Positions 1-7,826 of a stretch of 15,174 nucleotides of DNA are shown piece after piece (position 1 is the stretch's first letter; every line of letters starts with the position of its first letter). Below the pieces are notes generated by a model. That model saw only the letters and a list, made by a program, of their open reading frames with translations, was not told where the DNA came from and did no database searches. Where the stretch lies: NCBI GenBank assembly GCA_023437865.1, contig JAEZFE010000179.1, forward strand, positions 1 to 15,174, given 5' to 3'. Source of the stretch: Pseudomonadota bacterium (GTDB lineage Bacteria; Pseudomonadota; Alphaproteobacteria; Rhodospirillales; Magnetospirillaceae). The position numbers were made by a program, and so were the translations under genes.

Positions 1-37
1 GGGCCTGGGCGAGGGCGACGGGGTCGGTCGGGTGCAT
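1..37 (-). CDS. dapE: Start of probable dapE, succinyl-diaminopimelate desuccinylase (cut by window edge)
   Basis: Only 12 codons are inside the window. They read MHPTDPVALAQA on the minus strand, starting at the ATG at 37-35, with an AGGA ribosome-binding site about 8 bases upstream. An N-terminus of the form 'DPVxLAQALI' is usual for DapE, the zinc hydrolase that removes succinate from N-succinyl-LL-diaminopimelate two steps after DapD. The gene lies downstream of dapD on the same strand, 119 bases from its stop codon, which fits. The call rests on this short N-terminus plus context. A different metallopeptidase cannot be excluded without the sequence left of the window. Confidence 0.5.
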   Translation of the reverse strand, partial: MHPTDPVALAQA

Positions 38-53
38 GGCAGGGTTCCTATCG

Positions 54-145
54 CCCCCTCCCTAACCCTCCCCCGCTGCGCGGGAGAGGGGCCTGCCGCC
101 GCTCTGCCCCCTCCACCGCAACGCGGGGGAGGGATGGGGAGGGGG
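54..145. repeat. REP-like compound inverted repeat between dapD and dapE
   Basis: Bases 54-76 and 123-145 are inverted copies matching at 21 of 23 positions, built on CCCTCCCCCGC and GCGGGGGAGGG. Each arm is also half of a smaller hairpin: CCCTCCCCCGC/GCGGGAGAGGG at about 66-90 and CCCTCCACCGC/GCGGGGGAGGG at about 109-133. This layout is typical of the dispersed GC-rich palindromic repeats found between genes in many alphaproteobacteria. It lies in the probable dapD-dapE transcript, so it could stabilise the dapD 3' end or act as a partial terminator; neither can be decided here. Confidence 0.65.
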
Positions 146-156
146 CAGGTGCCGAC

Positions 157-999
157 TCAGTCGCGCAGCAGGTCGTTGATGGAGGTCTTCGAGCGGGTCT
201 TCTCGTCCACGCGCTTGACGATGACGGCGCAGTAGAGGTTGGGGCCGGGCGTGCCGTCGGGCAGTGGCTTGCCGGGCATGGTGCCCGAGACCACCACCGA
301 ATAGGGCGGCACGCGGCCGATGAAGACCTCACCGGTGGCGCGGTCGACGATCTTGGTCGAGGCGCCCAGGTACACGCCCATGGACAGCACCGAGCCCTCG
401 CCGACGACGACGCCCTCGGCCACCTCGGCGCGGGCGCCGATGAAGCAATTGTCCTCGATGATCACCGGGCCGGCCTGCAACGGCTCGAGCACGCCGCCGA
501 TGCCGGCGCCGCCCGAAATGTGCACGTTGGAGCCGATCTGGGCGCAAGAACCAACGGTGGCCCAGGTGTCAACCATGGTGCCGCGGTCAACATAGGCGCC
601 GACATTGACGAAGGACGGCATCAGCACCACGCCCGGCGCGATGAAGGCCGAACGGCGCACGATGGCGCCCGGCACGGCGCGGAAGCCGTGGGCGCGGAAC
701 TTGCCGTCGTCCCAATTGTCGAACTTGGACGGCACCTTGTCGAACCAGTGCGAGCCGCCCGGGCCGCCCGAAATGGGAGTGTTGTCGTTCATGCGGAACG
801 ACAACAGCACGGCCTTCTTGAGCCACTGGTTGACCACCCACTCGCCGTCCAGCTTTTCAGCCACGCGCAGGTGGCCGGTGTCCAGCATGCCCAGCGCGGT
901 GTCGACCGCGTCACGGACCTTGCCGCCGGTCTGGAAGTTGATGGTGTCGCGCGCCTCCCAGGCGTCCTCGACGGCTTTCTGCAGATCGGCGAAGCTCAT
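157..999 (-). CDS. dapD: 2,3,4,5-tetrahydropyridine-2,6-dicarboxylate N-succinyltransferase
   Basis: DapD transfers succinyl from succinyl-CoA to tetrahydrodipicolinate in the succinylase branch of diaminopimelate/lysine synthesis in the cytoplasm. The 280-residue product is full length for the family. Residues 1-100 form the helical N-terminal domain. Residues about 110-235 form a left-handed beta-helix of hexapeptide repeats (for example [26 protein letters not shown]), followed by the short C-terminal tail ending NDLLRD. The signature around 140-172 ([12 protein letters not shown], then [11 protein letters not shown]) is intact. D144 and E192 correspond by position to the Asp/Glu pair proposed as catalytic in mycobacterial DapD. 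The ATG at 999 is preceded by AAGGG and by a strong promoter. Probable dapE follows. Confidence 0.96.
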   Translation of the reverse strand: MSFADLQKAVEDAWEARDTINFQTGGKVRDAVDTALGMLDTGHLRVAEKLDGEWVVNQWLKKAVLLSFRMNDNTPISGGPGGSHWFDKVPSKFDNWDDGKFRAHGFRAVPGAIVRRSAFIAPGVVLMPSFVNVGAYVDRGTMVDTWATVGSCAQIGSNVHISGGAGIGGVLEPLQAGPVIIEDNCFIGARAEVAEGVVVGEGSVLSMGVYLGASTKIVDRATGEVFIGRVPPYSVVVSGTMPGKPLPDGTPGPNLYCAVIVKRVDEKTRSKTSINDLLRD

Positions 1000-1033
1000 G
1001 GTCTATCCCTTGAGGGTGATGATGTTGGGGGCG

Positions 1034-1061
1034 AACATAGCGCGTTGGCCCAAGGTGTCAA
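1034..1061 (-). promoter_or_regulatory. Sigma-70-type promoter for dapD
   Basis: Read on the minus strand, a perfect TTGACA (-35, 1061-1056) is followed by a 16-base spacer and TATGTT (-10, 1039-1034, 4 of 6 consensus bases). It lies in the 78-base gap between the HAD gene stop codon and the dapD start. Transcription would begin near 1027, giving a leader of about 27 bases that contains AAGGG. dapD can therefore be transcribed independently of the upstream HAD gene. Confidence 0.65.
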
Positions 1062-1077
1062 CGCACGCGGGCGGGCG

Positions 1078-1785
1078 TCACCCCTGCCCCACGCGCTCCA
1101 GCCAGCCGACCAGGTCGTCGGTGATGTGGTGGACGTGGGACAGATCCTCGCCGGCCTGGTGAAGCACGGGGAAATCGGGATGGCCATCGGCTCGCACCCA
1201 CACCGTGGTCATGCCGATGGCCGCCGCCGGCACCAGATTACGCTGGATGTCCTCGACCATGGCCGAGCGCCGCGCGTCGATGCCGAAGCGCCCGACCATG
1301 GCGTGGTAGCATTCCGGCTGCGGCTTGGGAATGAAGCAGGCGGCGGCGATATCGAAGACAGCGTCGAAATGCCGGGCGATGCCCAGGCGGGCCAGCACCT
1401 TCTCGGCATGGCGCTCCGACCCGTTAGTGAAGATGAACTTGCGTCCCTTGAGCTTGCCCAAGGCGGCATCCAGGGCCGGAGCCTCGTCCAGCACGGAATG
1501 ATCGATATCGTGCACGTAGTCGAGGAAGGCATCGGGCTCCAACCCGTGCACGGTCATCAATCCGCGCAAGGTGGTGCCGAACTCGCGGTAATACTGCTTC
1601 TGCAGCCGATAAGCCTCGTCCAGCGGCAGGCCCAGGCGCTCGGCGATGAACTCGCGCATGCGCACGTCGATTTGCGGAAACAAGCTCGACGCCGCCGGAT
1701 ACAGGGTATTGTCGAGGTCGAATACCCAGGACTCGACGTGGTCGAGGCCCTGGCGGCGCGGATCGGGATTGGCTGGCTCGGTCAT
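1078..1785 (-). CDS. HAD-family hydrolase, pyrimidine 5'-nucleotidase type
   Basis: This 235-residue protein is a haloacid-dehalogenase-superfamily phosphatase of the pyrimidine 5'-nucleotidase (SDT1/YjjG-like) group, expected to dephosphorylate nucleoside monophosphates or similar phosphoesters. Motif I is DLDNT at 23-27 (nucleophile D23, acid D25), motif II is FTNGS with T120, motif III is K154 in IPKPQPECY, and motif IV is MVEDI with E178-D179. The helical cap lies between about residues 35 and 105. Start choice is uncertain. The ATG at 1785 begins the conserved part but has no clear ribosome-binding site. An in-frame ATG at 1854 has AAGG seven bases upstream but would add 23 mostly proline-rich residues. 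The substrate cannot be named from sequence. The gene lies divergent to the cyclase gene and upstream of dapD. Confidence 0.85.
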   Translation of the reverse strand: MTEPANPDPRRQGLDHVESWVFDLDNTLYPAASSLFPQIDVRMREFIAERLGLPLDEAYRLQKQYYREFGTTLRGLMTVHGLEPDAFLDYVHDIDHSVLDEAPALDAALGKLKGRKFIFTNGSERHAEKVLARLGIARHFDAVFDIAAACFIPKPQPECYHAMVGRFGIDARRSAMVEDIQRNLVPAAAIGMTTVWVRADGHPDFPVLHQAGEDLSHVHHITDDLVGWLERVGQG

Positions 1786-1849
1786 GGCCGACAGAGGTAC
1801 CGGCAGCGGCGGCGGAAGGCAAGGTCCGGGCGCATCCTCCTCCACTTTC

Positions 1850-1863
1850 GGCATCGTGATGCC
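1850..1863. promoter_or_regulatory. 14-bp palindrome in the HAD/cyclase divergent region
   Basis: GGCATC-GT-GATGCC is a perfect palindrome with 6-bp arms, between the HAD gene start (1785) and the cyclase start (1936). Its position suits an operator, but it covers the alternative HAD start at 1854 and could be chance in GC-rich DNA. No regulator family is suggested by its sequence. Confidence 0.2.
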
Positions 1864-1935
1864 TTGCGGTCTGTGGTACACCGTCTGACGGATGGCGCCT
1901 GCGCGCACCAGTTGAAATTGCATTGGCGGAGGGTC

Positions 1936-3588
1936 ATGCCAGCCTCGGGTCGCCCCATGGAGCCTACGCGCCGCAGCATCGCCCTGGGCGCCGCCGCTCT
2001 GTCGGCGTTTCCCGGTCCCGCCGTGGTGCTGACCGGCGACGGCCAAGTGGTTGCCGCCAATGGCCGCGCCGAGCCGCTGAGCCATGCCATCGCCGAAGGC
2101 CGCCTGACCAACCTGAAGCTGTTGCTGGAGCAGCGCGGCAGCCGCACCATGGTCGAAAGCCTGCCCTCGCCCGGCGGCGGCACCATGATCCTGGATCTGT
2201 CCGCCCTGCCGACCGAGGACGGCCATTTCCTGCTGTTGGGCCGCGACGTGACGTTGGAACGGAACCTGCGCTCGGCCCTGGTGGAATCCCGCCAGCGCTA
2301 CAAGGATCTGGTCGAGATCAGCTCGGATTGGGCGTGGGAAGTGGGCCCCGACCGCCGCTTCGCCTTCGTCAGCCCCAAGGGCGCCCTGGGCTTTTCCGCC
2401 GATGATCTGGTGGGCCGCGACCCCGCGGAATTCTTCTCCGGCAGCCCCGAGGCAAGCTCGCCGTTTTCGGCCGGCCTGCCGGTCGAGGATGCCGAGGTGT
2501 GGATGAAGCAGGCCGACGGCACCGATTGCTGCCTGTTGGCGTCGTCCACTCCCATTTCCGGCGAGGGCGGCGAATGGCGCGGCGCGCGCGGCATCTGCCG
2601 CGATGTGACGCAAGAGCGGATGCGCGACGCCGCCTTGTCGCGCGCCAACAACCGCGAGCGCCTGCTGTCCTATATCGTGCGCACCATCCGCGACGAGTTG
2701 GAGCCCGCCGACATGCTGCGCGCCGCCGCCGAGGCCACCGCACGGGCGCTGGGCGCCACCGGCTGCCAAATCTTCCGCATCCTGCCCGACGGCACCGATT
2801 TCGGCTTGGCCGCCGAAGCGGGTGAGTCCGGCGACGCGCGTGCCATCTTGGATTCCTTCCTGGGCTCGGATCATTACGATCAGGCGGTAGAGGGCTGGCA
2901 CGTGCTGGCGACCGTCAGCCGCTATCGTCATTCCATCAATGGTGCCGTCATGCTGTGGCGGAATCCCTGCCGTGCCGCATGGAGCGATGACGACCGCCTG
3001 CTGATCGACGACGTCGCCAATCAAGTGGGTCTTGCCTGCGAGCAGATCGCCAATCACGAGCGCATCCTGCGGCTGTCACGCACCGACCCGCTGACCGGGT
3101 TGTTCAACCGCCGGGCCTTTTTCGAGGAGATCGCGCGCCGCTACCAACGTCTGGCGCGCGAGCACCGGCCAGCGGCCCTGATCTACGCCGATCTGGATAA
3201 TTTCAAGCTGGTCAACGACATCCACGGCCACCAGGCGGGCGACGACGCCCTGCTGGCGGTGCGCGACCTACTGCTGCAACATACCCGCCCCACGGATCTG
3301 GTGGCACGGCTGGGCGGCGACGAATTCGCCATCTGGCTGGAGGGGGCCGAGGAGCGCATCGCCGTCCAGCGCTGCGAGGATTTGTTGAAGGCCAGCCGCG
3401 TGCTGCACCGGTTGTCCGGTGACCCCGGGCGCCCCCTGAACATGTCGCTTGGCCTGGCGGTGCATGCTGGCCCCAGCGATGAGACCCTGGACGGACTGAT
3501 CGCGCGCGCCGACAAGGCCATGTACGAGGTCAAGAAGGGTGGCAAGGGTGCGTGGCGCATGGCGCCGCCACTGGGGAAAGAAGGCTGA
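1936..3588 (+). CDS. Diguanylate cyclase with PAS, PAS and GAF sensory regions
   Basis: The 550-residue product should make cyclic di-GMP from two GTP. The order is a PAS-like region at about 25-107, a second PAS at about 119-228 (ending GARGICRDVTQE), a GAF-like region at about 255-375, and a GGDEF domain at 383-540. The GGDEF domain shows DPLTGLFNRR at 384, metal-binding D419 in ADLDNFKLVND, and an intact GGDEF at 460-464. RPTD (451-454) lies exactly five residues before the signature, the usual product-inhibition I-site. There is no EAL domain and no clear membrane segment, so it is probably cytoplasmic. The ATG at 1936 is chosen because GGAGGG lies just upstream and the PAS homology starts soon after; the open frame to the left is antisense to dapD and the HAD gene. 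The next gene begins one base after its stop. Confidence 0.93.
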   Translation: MPASGRPMEPTRRSIALGAAALSAFPGPAVVLTGDGQVVAANGRAEPLSHAIAEGRLTNLKLLLEQRGSRTMVESLPSPGGGTMILDLSALPTEDGHFLLLGRDVTLERNLRSALVESRQRYKDLVEISSDWAWEVGPDRRFAFVSPKGALGFSADDLVGRDPAEFFSGSPEASSPFSAGLPVEDAEVWMKQADGTDCCLLASSTPISGEGGEWRGARGICRDVTQERMRDAALSRANNRERLLSYIVRTIRDELEPADMLRAAAEATARALGATGCQIFRILPDGTDFGLAAEAGESGDARAILDSFLGSDHYDQAVEGWHVLATVSRYRHSINGAVMLWRNPCRAAWSDDDRLLIDDVANQVGLACEQIANHERILRLSRTDPLTGLFNRRAFFEEIARRYQRLAREHRPAALIYADLDNFKLVNDIHGHQAGDDALLAVRDLLLQHTRPTDLVARLGGDEFAIWLEGAEERIAVQRCEDLLKASRVLHRLSGDPGRPLNMSLGLAVHAGPSDETLDGLIARADKAMYEVKKGGKGAWRMAPPLGKEG

Positions 3589-3589
3589 C

Positions 3590-4864
3590 ATGGTGGTCGG
3601 ACTGCTGAAGCGCCTGCTGAAGCCGGGCAAGCGGGTCACCTACGAGGAGGCGCGGGAACTCGCCGCCAATCCCGACGCCACGGTGCGCGCCGACCTTGCC
3701 GCGCATCCCAGCATGAAGCCGGAAATCCTCTACTACCTGGCCGAGGATACCTGCCCCGAGGTGCGCCGCCATGTGGCGCGCAATCCTCAAACTCCGCCCC
3801 AGGCCAATCTATTGCTGGCCAAGGATGCCGACGATGAGGTGCGCACGGGCCTGGCCGCCAAGATCGCCCGGCTGGCCCCCGGCCTGTCAGCCAACGAACA
3901 GGACCGCCTGCGCCGCGCCACCTACGAGACGTTGGAGGGTCTGGCCCGTGACCAGATCACCGCCGTGCGCCAGATCCTCGCCGACGCCCTCAAGGACGTG
4001 GCCGATGCGCCGCCCGAGGTAATCCGCCGGCTGGCCCGCGACGCCGAGATCGCAGTCGCCGCCCCGGTGCTGCAGTATTCACCGGTCCTGACCGACGAGG
4101 ACCTGCTGGAGATCATCGCCGCCAAGCCGGTGTCAGGGGCGCTGTCGGCCATCTCCAAGCGTTCGGTAGTGAACCTGCGGGTGGCCGACGCCATCGCCGC
4201 CACCGACGATGTGGATGCCATCGCTGCCTTGCTCGCCAACAATTCGGCCCAGATCCGCGAGGAGACCCTGGACCGTTTGGTGGACCGCGCCGCCGATATC
4301 GAAGCGTGGCACCAGCCGCTGGCCACCCGCCCGCACCTGCATTCCAAGGCCGCCGGCAAGCTGGCCCGTTTCGTCGCCGCCAACCTGATGGAAAGCCTGG
4401 CCGCCCGCAAGGACCTGCCGCCCGACGCGGCGGTGGCGGTGGCCGCCGTGGTGCGCAAGCGGCTCGACGAACTGGAAGCCACCGGCCCGGCCAAGGCCGA
4501 TGCCAAAAAGGCCGCCGACGAGACCGCCGCCCTGATGCGCGCCCAGCAATTGCGCTTCAACAACCGGCTGGACGAGAGCACCATCGACGCCGCGCTGGCC
4601 GGCGGCAACCACGTCTTCGTGATCGCCGCGCTCGCCGTTCTTGCCGGCCTGTCGGTCGCCACGGTCAAGAAGGCGACGCAGACCCAGAGCGCCAAGGGTA
4701 TCACCGCCATCACCTGGAAGGCCGGCCTGTCCATGGGCCTGTGCGCCCAGTTGCAGGCCAAGCTGCTGCGCCTGACACCCAACCGCGTCCTGCATTCCCG
4801 CGACGGCAGCTTCCCGCTGACCACCGATGACATGGAATGGCAGTTGGAGTTCCTGGGGGAGTGA
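3590..4864 (+). CDS. DUF2336 helical-repeat protein
   Basis: This is a 424-residue protein of the DUF2336 family, common in alphaproteobacteria and of unknown biochemical role. Residues about 17-95 hold short HEAT/LRV-like helical repeats (ANPDATVRADLAAHPSM, AEDTCPEVRRHVARNPQTPP, AKDADDEVRTGLAAKIA). The DUF2336 core runs about 160-300, with the recognisable pattern YSPVLTDEDLLEII, then AISKRS, then LLANNSAQIREETLDRLV. A hydrophobic stretch at 342-356 could be a buried helix or a weak membrane segment. No catalytic motif is seen, so a scaffold or adaptor role is inferred. The ATG at 3590 follows the cyclase stop by one base, with GAAGG as ribosome-binding site inside the cyclase gene, so the two are almost certainly co-transcribed and translationally coupled. 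Confidence 0.85.
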   Translation: MVVGLLKRLLKPGKRVTYEEARELAANPDATVRADLAAHPSMKPEILYYLAEDTCPEVRRHVARNPQTPPQANLLLAKDADDEVRTGLAAKIARLAPGLSANEQDRLRRATYETLEGLARDQITAVRQILADALKDVADAPPEVIRRLARDAEIAVAAPVLQYSPVLTDEDLLEIIAAKPVSGALSAISKRSVVNLRVADAIAATDDVDAIAALLANNSAQIREETLDRLVDRAADIEAWHQPLATRPHLHSKAAGKLARFVAANLMESLAARKDLPPDAAVAVAAVVRKRLDELEATGPAKADAKKAADETAALMRAQQLRFNNRLDESTIDAALAGGNHVFVIAALAVLAGLSVATVKKATQTQSAKGITAITWKAGLSMGLCAQLQAKLLRLTPNRVLHSRDGSFPLTTDDMEWQLEFLGE

Positions 4865-4917
4865 CCTCCAGAACCACTGGACAGAACACCGCCGTCCCGC
4901 CAATTTAGCCGCCGAGT

Positions 4918-5002
4918 GCGGACGTGGCGAAATCGGTAGACGCAAGGGTCTTAAAAACCCTCGACCACGGTCATACGGGTTCGAGTCCCGTCGTCCGCAC
5001 CA
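4918..5002 (+). tRNA. tRNA-Leu (anticodon UAA), CCA encoded
   Basis: The seven-base acceptor stem GCGGACG pairs with CGTCCGC at 4992-4998, followed by discriminator A and an encoded CCA. The anticodon stem AGGGT/ACCCT encloses CTTAAAA, giving anticodon UAA (reads UUA and UUG). The T arm is GGGTTCGAGTCCC. A long variable arm (CGACCACGGTCATACG region) is as expected for a class II leucine tRNA. Total length is 85 bases with CCA. A weak promoter, TGGACA (4879-4884) with TTTAGC near 4904-4909, lies upstream. Confidence 0.96.
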
Positions 5003-5323
5003 TCATTTCGATGGCCGGGGATTGTCCTCGGTTTCGGTGGTGACGGTGCGCATGACGGCCAGCGCCCTTTCGGTGCGGTCCTTGACGATCATCGCCCGGT
5101 CGCCCCGGCTGTCGGTGGTGATCCGGGTCGGACCGATTCCCCGCGACACCACATAGTCCCGGACCGCGTTGGCCCGTTGGAATCCCAATGCCTTGCCGTC
5201 GGGCTCCTTGGCTTCCTCGTGATCTACATGGCCCCAGACGGTAAAGGCCAAGGTGGGATAGCCACGCAAAATTCCGATCGGTCGCTGCCCTGCGTGTTCC
5301 GGTCGCCGTTGTCGTGGAGACAT
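5003..5323 (-). CDS. OmpA/Pal-like C-terminal domain fragment, probably 5'-truncated
   Basis: The 106-residue frame contains the second half of an OmpA-type peptidoglycan-binding domain: LRGYPTLAFTVWGHVD, then LGFQRANAVRDYVVSRGI and PTRITTDSRGDRA. The Asp of GHVD and the Arg of QRANAV match the residues that contact diaminopimelate in Pal/OmpA domains. The usual G-T-x-x-Y-N segment is replaced by HEEAKEPDG. The first half of the fold, the secretion signal and any membrane anchor are absent. Residues 1-18 (MSPRQRRPEHAGQRPIG) look non-homologous, an in-frame stop lies about 12 codons further upstream, and no other frame supplies the missing part. The stop codon abuts the tRNA gene. It is most likely a gene relic; a short functional protein downstream of the FliL-like gene is less likely. 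Confidence 0.45.
   Translation of the reverse strand: MSPRQRRPEHAGQRPIGILRGYPTLAFTVWGHVDHEEAKEPDGKALGFQRANAVRDYVVSRGIGPTRITTDSRGDRAMIVKDRTERALAVMRTVTTETEDNPRPSK
5015..5034 (+). terminator. Possible terminator hairpin after tRNA-Leu
   Basis: CCGGGGA-TTG-TCCTCGG forms a seven-pair stem (one G-T pair) with a three-base loop, followed by TTT. It begins 13 bases after the tRNA 3' end, a sensible place for tRNA transcript termination. The T run is very short, so efficiency is doubtful. It overlaps the 3' end of the minus-strand OmpA-like frame. Confidence 0.3.
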
Positions 5324-5422
5324 TGCTGAAACCGGTGACCGTGGAGACGCTGAAACTCAAAATCGGCAAGGCCGGAAGCCCTGCGCCCGGCCGCCGGGCC
5401 GCCTCCCCGCGACCGGACCGAC

Positions 5423-5803
5423 TCAGCGGATCACCAGCTTGATGACCAAGACGTCGGTGGCCTTCGCGGTGCTCGGGTCCTGACGAAGGATGTCGAGCGC
5501 GAGTGCCTTGACCGTGGCCGCAGGATTGCCCTTTGAAAAGTCTTCCCATGCCATGGCCGAGAGGGCCTGGGCAATCTTATCGGAAATCTTCTTATTGACT
5601 GCCGAAGTCTGGACAGGAAAAACCACGGTCAAATCGATGTTGACCATATGAAACAGCCCTTCGGCATCCCAATATTCCACGGCGATGCCGGGAAGCTTGG
5701 CGTAGACCTCGCCGCCTGCGGCGCCACCGCCCCCCGCGGCCAGGGCCGGCACCGGGGCGAACAGAGCGAGGGTCAGAAGAGCGCGGCGGGAGAGTGCCAT
5801 CAT
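5423..5803 (-). CDS. Small secreted FliL-like protein
   Basis: The 126-residue product begins with a clear signal peptide (SRRALLTLALFAPVPALA, likely cut after residue 22) and a Gly/Ala-rich linker. The rest follows the pattern of the FliL periplasmic domain: YAKLPGIAVEYWDAEG, a hydrophobic strand VNIDLTVVFPV, a helix NKKISDKIAQALSAM, and a terminal strand VLVIKLVIR. FliL itself is membrane-anchored and linked to flagellar stators. Here the anchor is replaced by a possibly cleavable signal, so a flagellar role is uncertain. The start is ATG at 5803 or the adjacent ATG at 5800. The first overlaps the stop of the upstream cNMP-binding gene as ATGATG, which implies translational coupling. Base composition in the middle is slightly less GC-rich than in neighbouring genes. 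Confidence 0.6.
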   Translation of the reverse strand: MMALSRRALLTLALFAPVPALAAGGGGAAGGEVYAKLPGIAVEYWDAEGLFHMVNIDLTVVFPVQTSAVNKKISDKIAQALSAMAWEDFSKGNPAATVKALALDILRQDPSTAKATDVLVIKLVIR

Positions 5804-6210
5804 TCGTCGTCCGCCAGCATGACCTGGGCCTCGGCGAGTTCGGCGCCCATCAGGCGGATATTGCCCAACAGCGCACCGACGATCACCCGCACCCCCTTGG
5901 GGGCCTGTTGCAATTGCTCGGTCAGGCGATCCTTGCCGATCACCACGCAGGCGGTCTCCACCTCGGCCAGCGCCGATGCCATGCGCGGCTGGTCGTCGAT
6001 CAGCGCCATCTCGCCGAAGATGCCGCCCTGGATGATGGAGCCCAGATCGACCCGCTTGCCCTTCACGGTCTTAAACACGGCCACACGGCCGTATTCGACC
6101 ACATAGGCCTCGTGGCCGGGCTCGCCCTCTTCGAAGATCATCGTGCCGGCGTCGAACACCTTGCGGCGGGAATTGGCGGGCGGGCCGTTGGGGGACGCGG
6201 CCTCCATCAT
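5800..6210 (-). CDS. Single-domain cyclic-nucleotide-binding (Crp-type effector domain) protein
   Basis: This 136-residue protein is one cNMP-binding beta-barrel without a DNA-binding or catalytic domain. The barrel starts at [16 protein letters not shown] (17-32), continues through [12 protein letters not shown], and contains the phosphate-binding cassette [16 protein letters not shown] at 65-80. E67 and R76 occupy the positions of the ribose- and phosphate-contacting Glu and Arg in CRP-like domains, so ligand binding is plausible. Residues 95-130 form the C-helix region. The start is ATG at 6210 or 6207. The nadB stop lies inside the ATGATG, and an AGGGGG sits a few bases upstream. It is embedded in the nad gene run, so it is presumably expressed with NAD synthesis genes. 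Its partner is unknown. Confidence 0.85.
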   Translation of the reverse strand: MMEAASPNGPPANSRRKVFDAGTMIFEEGEPGHEAYVVEYGRVAVFKTVKGKRVDLGSIIQGGIFGEMALIDDQPRMASALAEVETACVVIGKDRLTEQLQQAPKGVRVIVGALLGNIRLMGAELAEAQVMLADDE

Positions 6211-7814
6211 ACCCCCTGGCGACGGGCAGGAAAATTCTTGGGTACCAGGATGGTGTTTTGCGCCGGCGCGATCGTATCCAGAGTGGGGAAATCGATGGTG
6301 TAGTGCAGGCCCCGGCTCTCGCGCCGCATGAGCGCCGAGCGCACGATCAGATCCGCCACCGTGGAGAGGTTGCGCAACTCCAGCAGATCCGAGGTAACAC
6401 GGAAACTGCCGTAATATTCCTCGATCTCGGACAGCAGCAGCTTGACCCGATGCTTGGCCCGCTCCAGCCGCTTGGTGGAGCGCACGATGCCCACATAATC
6501 CCACATGAAACGGCGCAGCTCGTCCCAATTATGGGCGACCACTACCTCCTCGTCGGAATCGGTGACCCAGCTCTCGTCCCATGCCGGAATTACCGGCGGC
6601 GGCGAGATGCGTCCCATATTGGCGGCGATGTCGTCGGCGGCAGCGGCGCCGAACACCAGGCATTCCAGCAGCGAGTTCGACGCCATGCGGTTGGCACCGT
6701 GCAACCCGGTGCACGCGACCTCGCCGATGGCGTACAGGTTCTCGACATCGGTGCGGCCGGAATGGTCGGTCAGCACGCCGCCGCAGGTGTAGTGCGCCGC
6801 CGGCACCACCGGGATGGGTTCCCTGGTCATATCGATGCCGAATTTCAGGCACTCGGCATGCACGGTGGGGAAGTGGTGGGTGATGAACTCGGCGGGCTTG
6901 TGGCTGATGTCCAGATAGACGCATTCGCAGCCCAGGCGCTTCATCACGTCGTCGATGGCGCGCGCCACGATATCGCGCGGGGCCAGCTCGCCGCGCGGAT
7001 CGTATTCGTCCATGAAGCGGGTGCCGTCGGGCCGCAGCAGCTTGCCGCCCTCGCCCCGCACCGCCTCGGTGATCAGGAACGACTTGGCCTTGGGGTGATA
7101 CAGGCAAGTCGGATGGAATTGGCTGAATTCCATGTTCGCCACCCGGCAGCCGGCACGCCACGCCATGGCGATGCCGTCGCCGGTGGAGCCGTCGGGATTG
7201 GAGGAATACAGGTAGACCCGGCTGGCGCCGCCGGTAGCCAGCACCACGGCGCGGGCGGCCAGCGTGACCACCTTGCCGCTGGAGCGGTCGAGCGCATAGG
7301 CGCCGACGCAGCGGCCCAGCTTGCCGTCGCCCGAACGCTCGCGGATGATGTCGATGCCGTTGTGGTTCTCGAACACATCGGCGCCGGAATCTTTCAGTCT
7401 CTCCATCAGCGCGGTTTGCACCGCCTTGCCGGTGGCGTCGGCCGAATGGATGACGCGGCGGTGGGAATGTCCGCCCTCGCGGGTCAGGTGATAGGCGCCG
7501 TCCTCGCGGTCGAAGGCCACGCCCTGGGCGATCAGCCACTCGATGGCAGGCCGGGCGTTCTCGACCACGAAGCGCACGCTGTCCACATTGCACAGACCGG
7601 CACCGGCGTTGAGCGTGTCGGCGATATGGCTTTCGGTGGTGTCGGCGGCATCCAGCACGGCGGCGATGCCGCCCTGGGCATAGAACGTGCTGCCTTCCGC
7701 CAGCGGCCCCTTGGCCAGCACCGCCACGCGGGCCTGGGGCTTGCCCGCGAGCACGCGCAGCGCCAGCGACAGCCCCGCCGCGCCCGACCCGATCACCAGC
7801 AGATCATACGCCAT
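6207..7814 (-). CDS. nadB: L-aspartate oxidase
   Basis: NadB oxidises L-aspartate to iminoaspartate using FAD, the first step of de novo NAD synthesis; NadA consumes the unstable product. The 535-residue length is normal. The N-terminal FAD-binding motif is [15 protein letters not shown] (GSGAAG at 9-14), followed by [14 protein letters not shown]. The family's [24 protein letters not shown], the block from [11 protein letters not shown] to [17 protein letters not shown], and the C-terminal RRESRGLHY are all present. These favour NadB over the related succinate dehydrogenase flavoprotein, as does its position with nadA and nadC. It starts 12 bases after the nadC stop, and its stop overlaps the cNMP-binding gene start. 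Confidence 0.96.
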   Translation of the reverse strand: MAYDLLVIGSGAAGLSLALRVLAGKPQARVAVLAKGPLAEGSTFYAQGGIAAVLDAADTTESHIADTLNAGAGLCNVDSVRFVVENARPAIEWLIAQGVAFDREDGAYHLTREGGHSHRRVIHSADATGKAVQTALMERLKDSGADVFENHNGIDIIRERSGDGKLGRCVGAYALDRSSGKVVTLAARAVVLATGGASRVYLYSSNPDGSTGDGIAMAWRAGCRVANMEFSQFHPTCLYHPKAKSFLITEAVRGEGGKLLRPDGTRFMDEYDPRGELAPRDIVARAIDDVMKRLGCECVYLDISHKPAEFITHHFPTVHAECLKFGIDMTREPIPVVPAAHYTCGGVLTDHSGRTDVENLYAIGEVACTGLHGANRMASNSLLECLVFGAAAADDIAANMGRISPPPVIPAWDESWVTDSDEEVVVAHNWDELRRFMWDYVGIVRSTKRLERAKHRVKLLLSEIEEYYGSFRVTSDLLELRNLSTVADLIVRSALMRRESRGLHYTIDFPTLDTIAPAQNTILVPKNFPARRQGV

Positions 7815-7826
7815 TGGGAGAACCCC

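Noticed and set aside
520..1935. Long plus-strand open frame continuous with the cyclase gene
   Set aside because: It is antisense to dapD and the HAD gene, His/Gly/Ala-rich with no family resemblance, and a strong GGAGGG ribosome-binding site marks the real start at 1936.
4827..5549. Frames that translate through the tRNA (plus: GEIGRRKGLKNPRP and FESRRPHH; minus: VRTTGLEPV)
   Set aside because: These strings are the well-known artefacts of translating a leucine tRNA gene and its complement. The tRNA accounts for the sequence.
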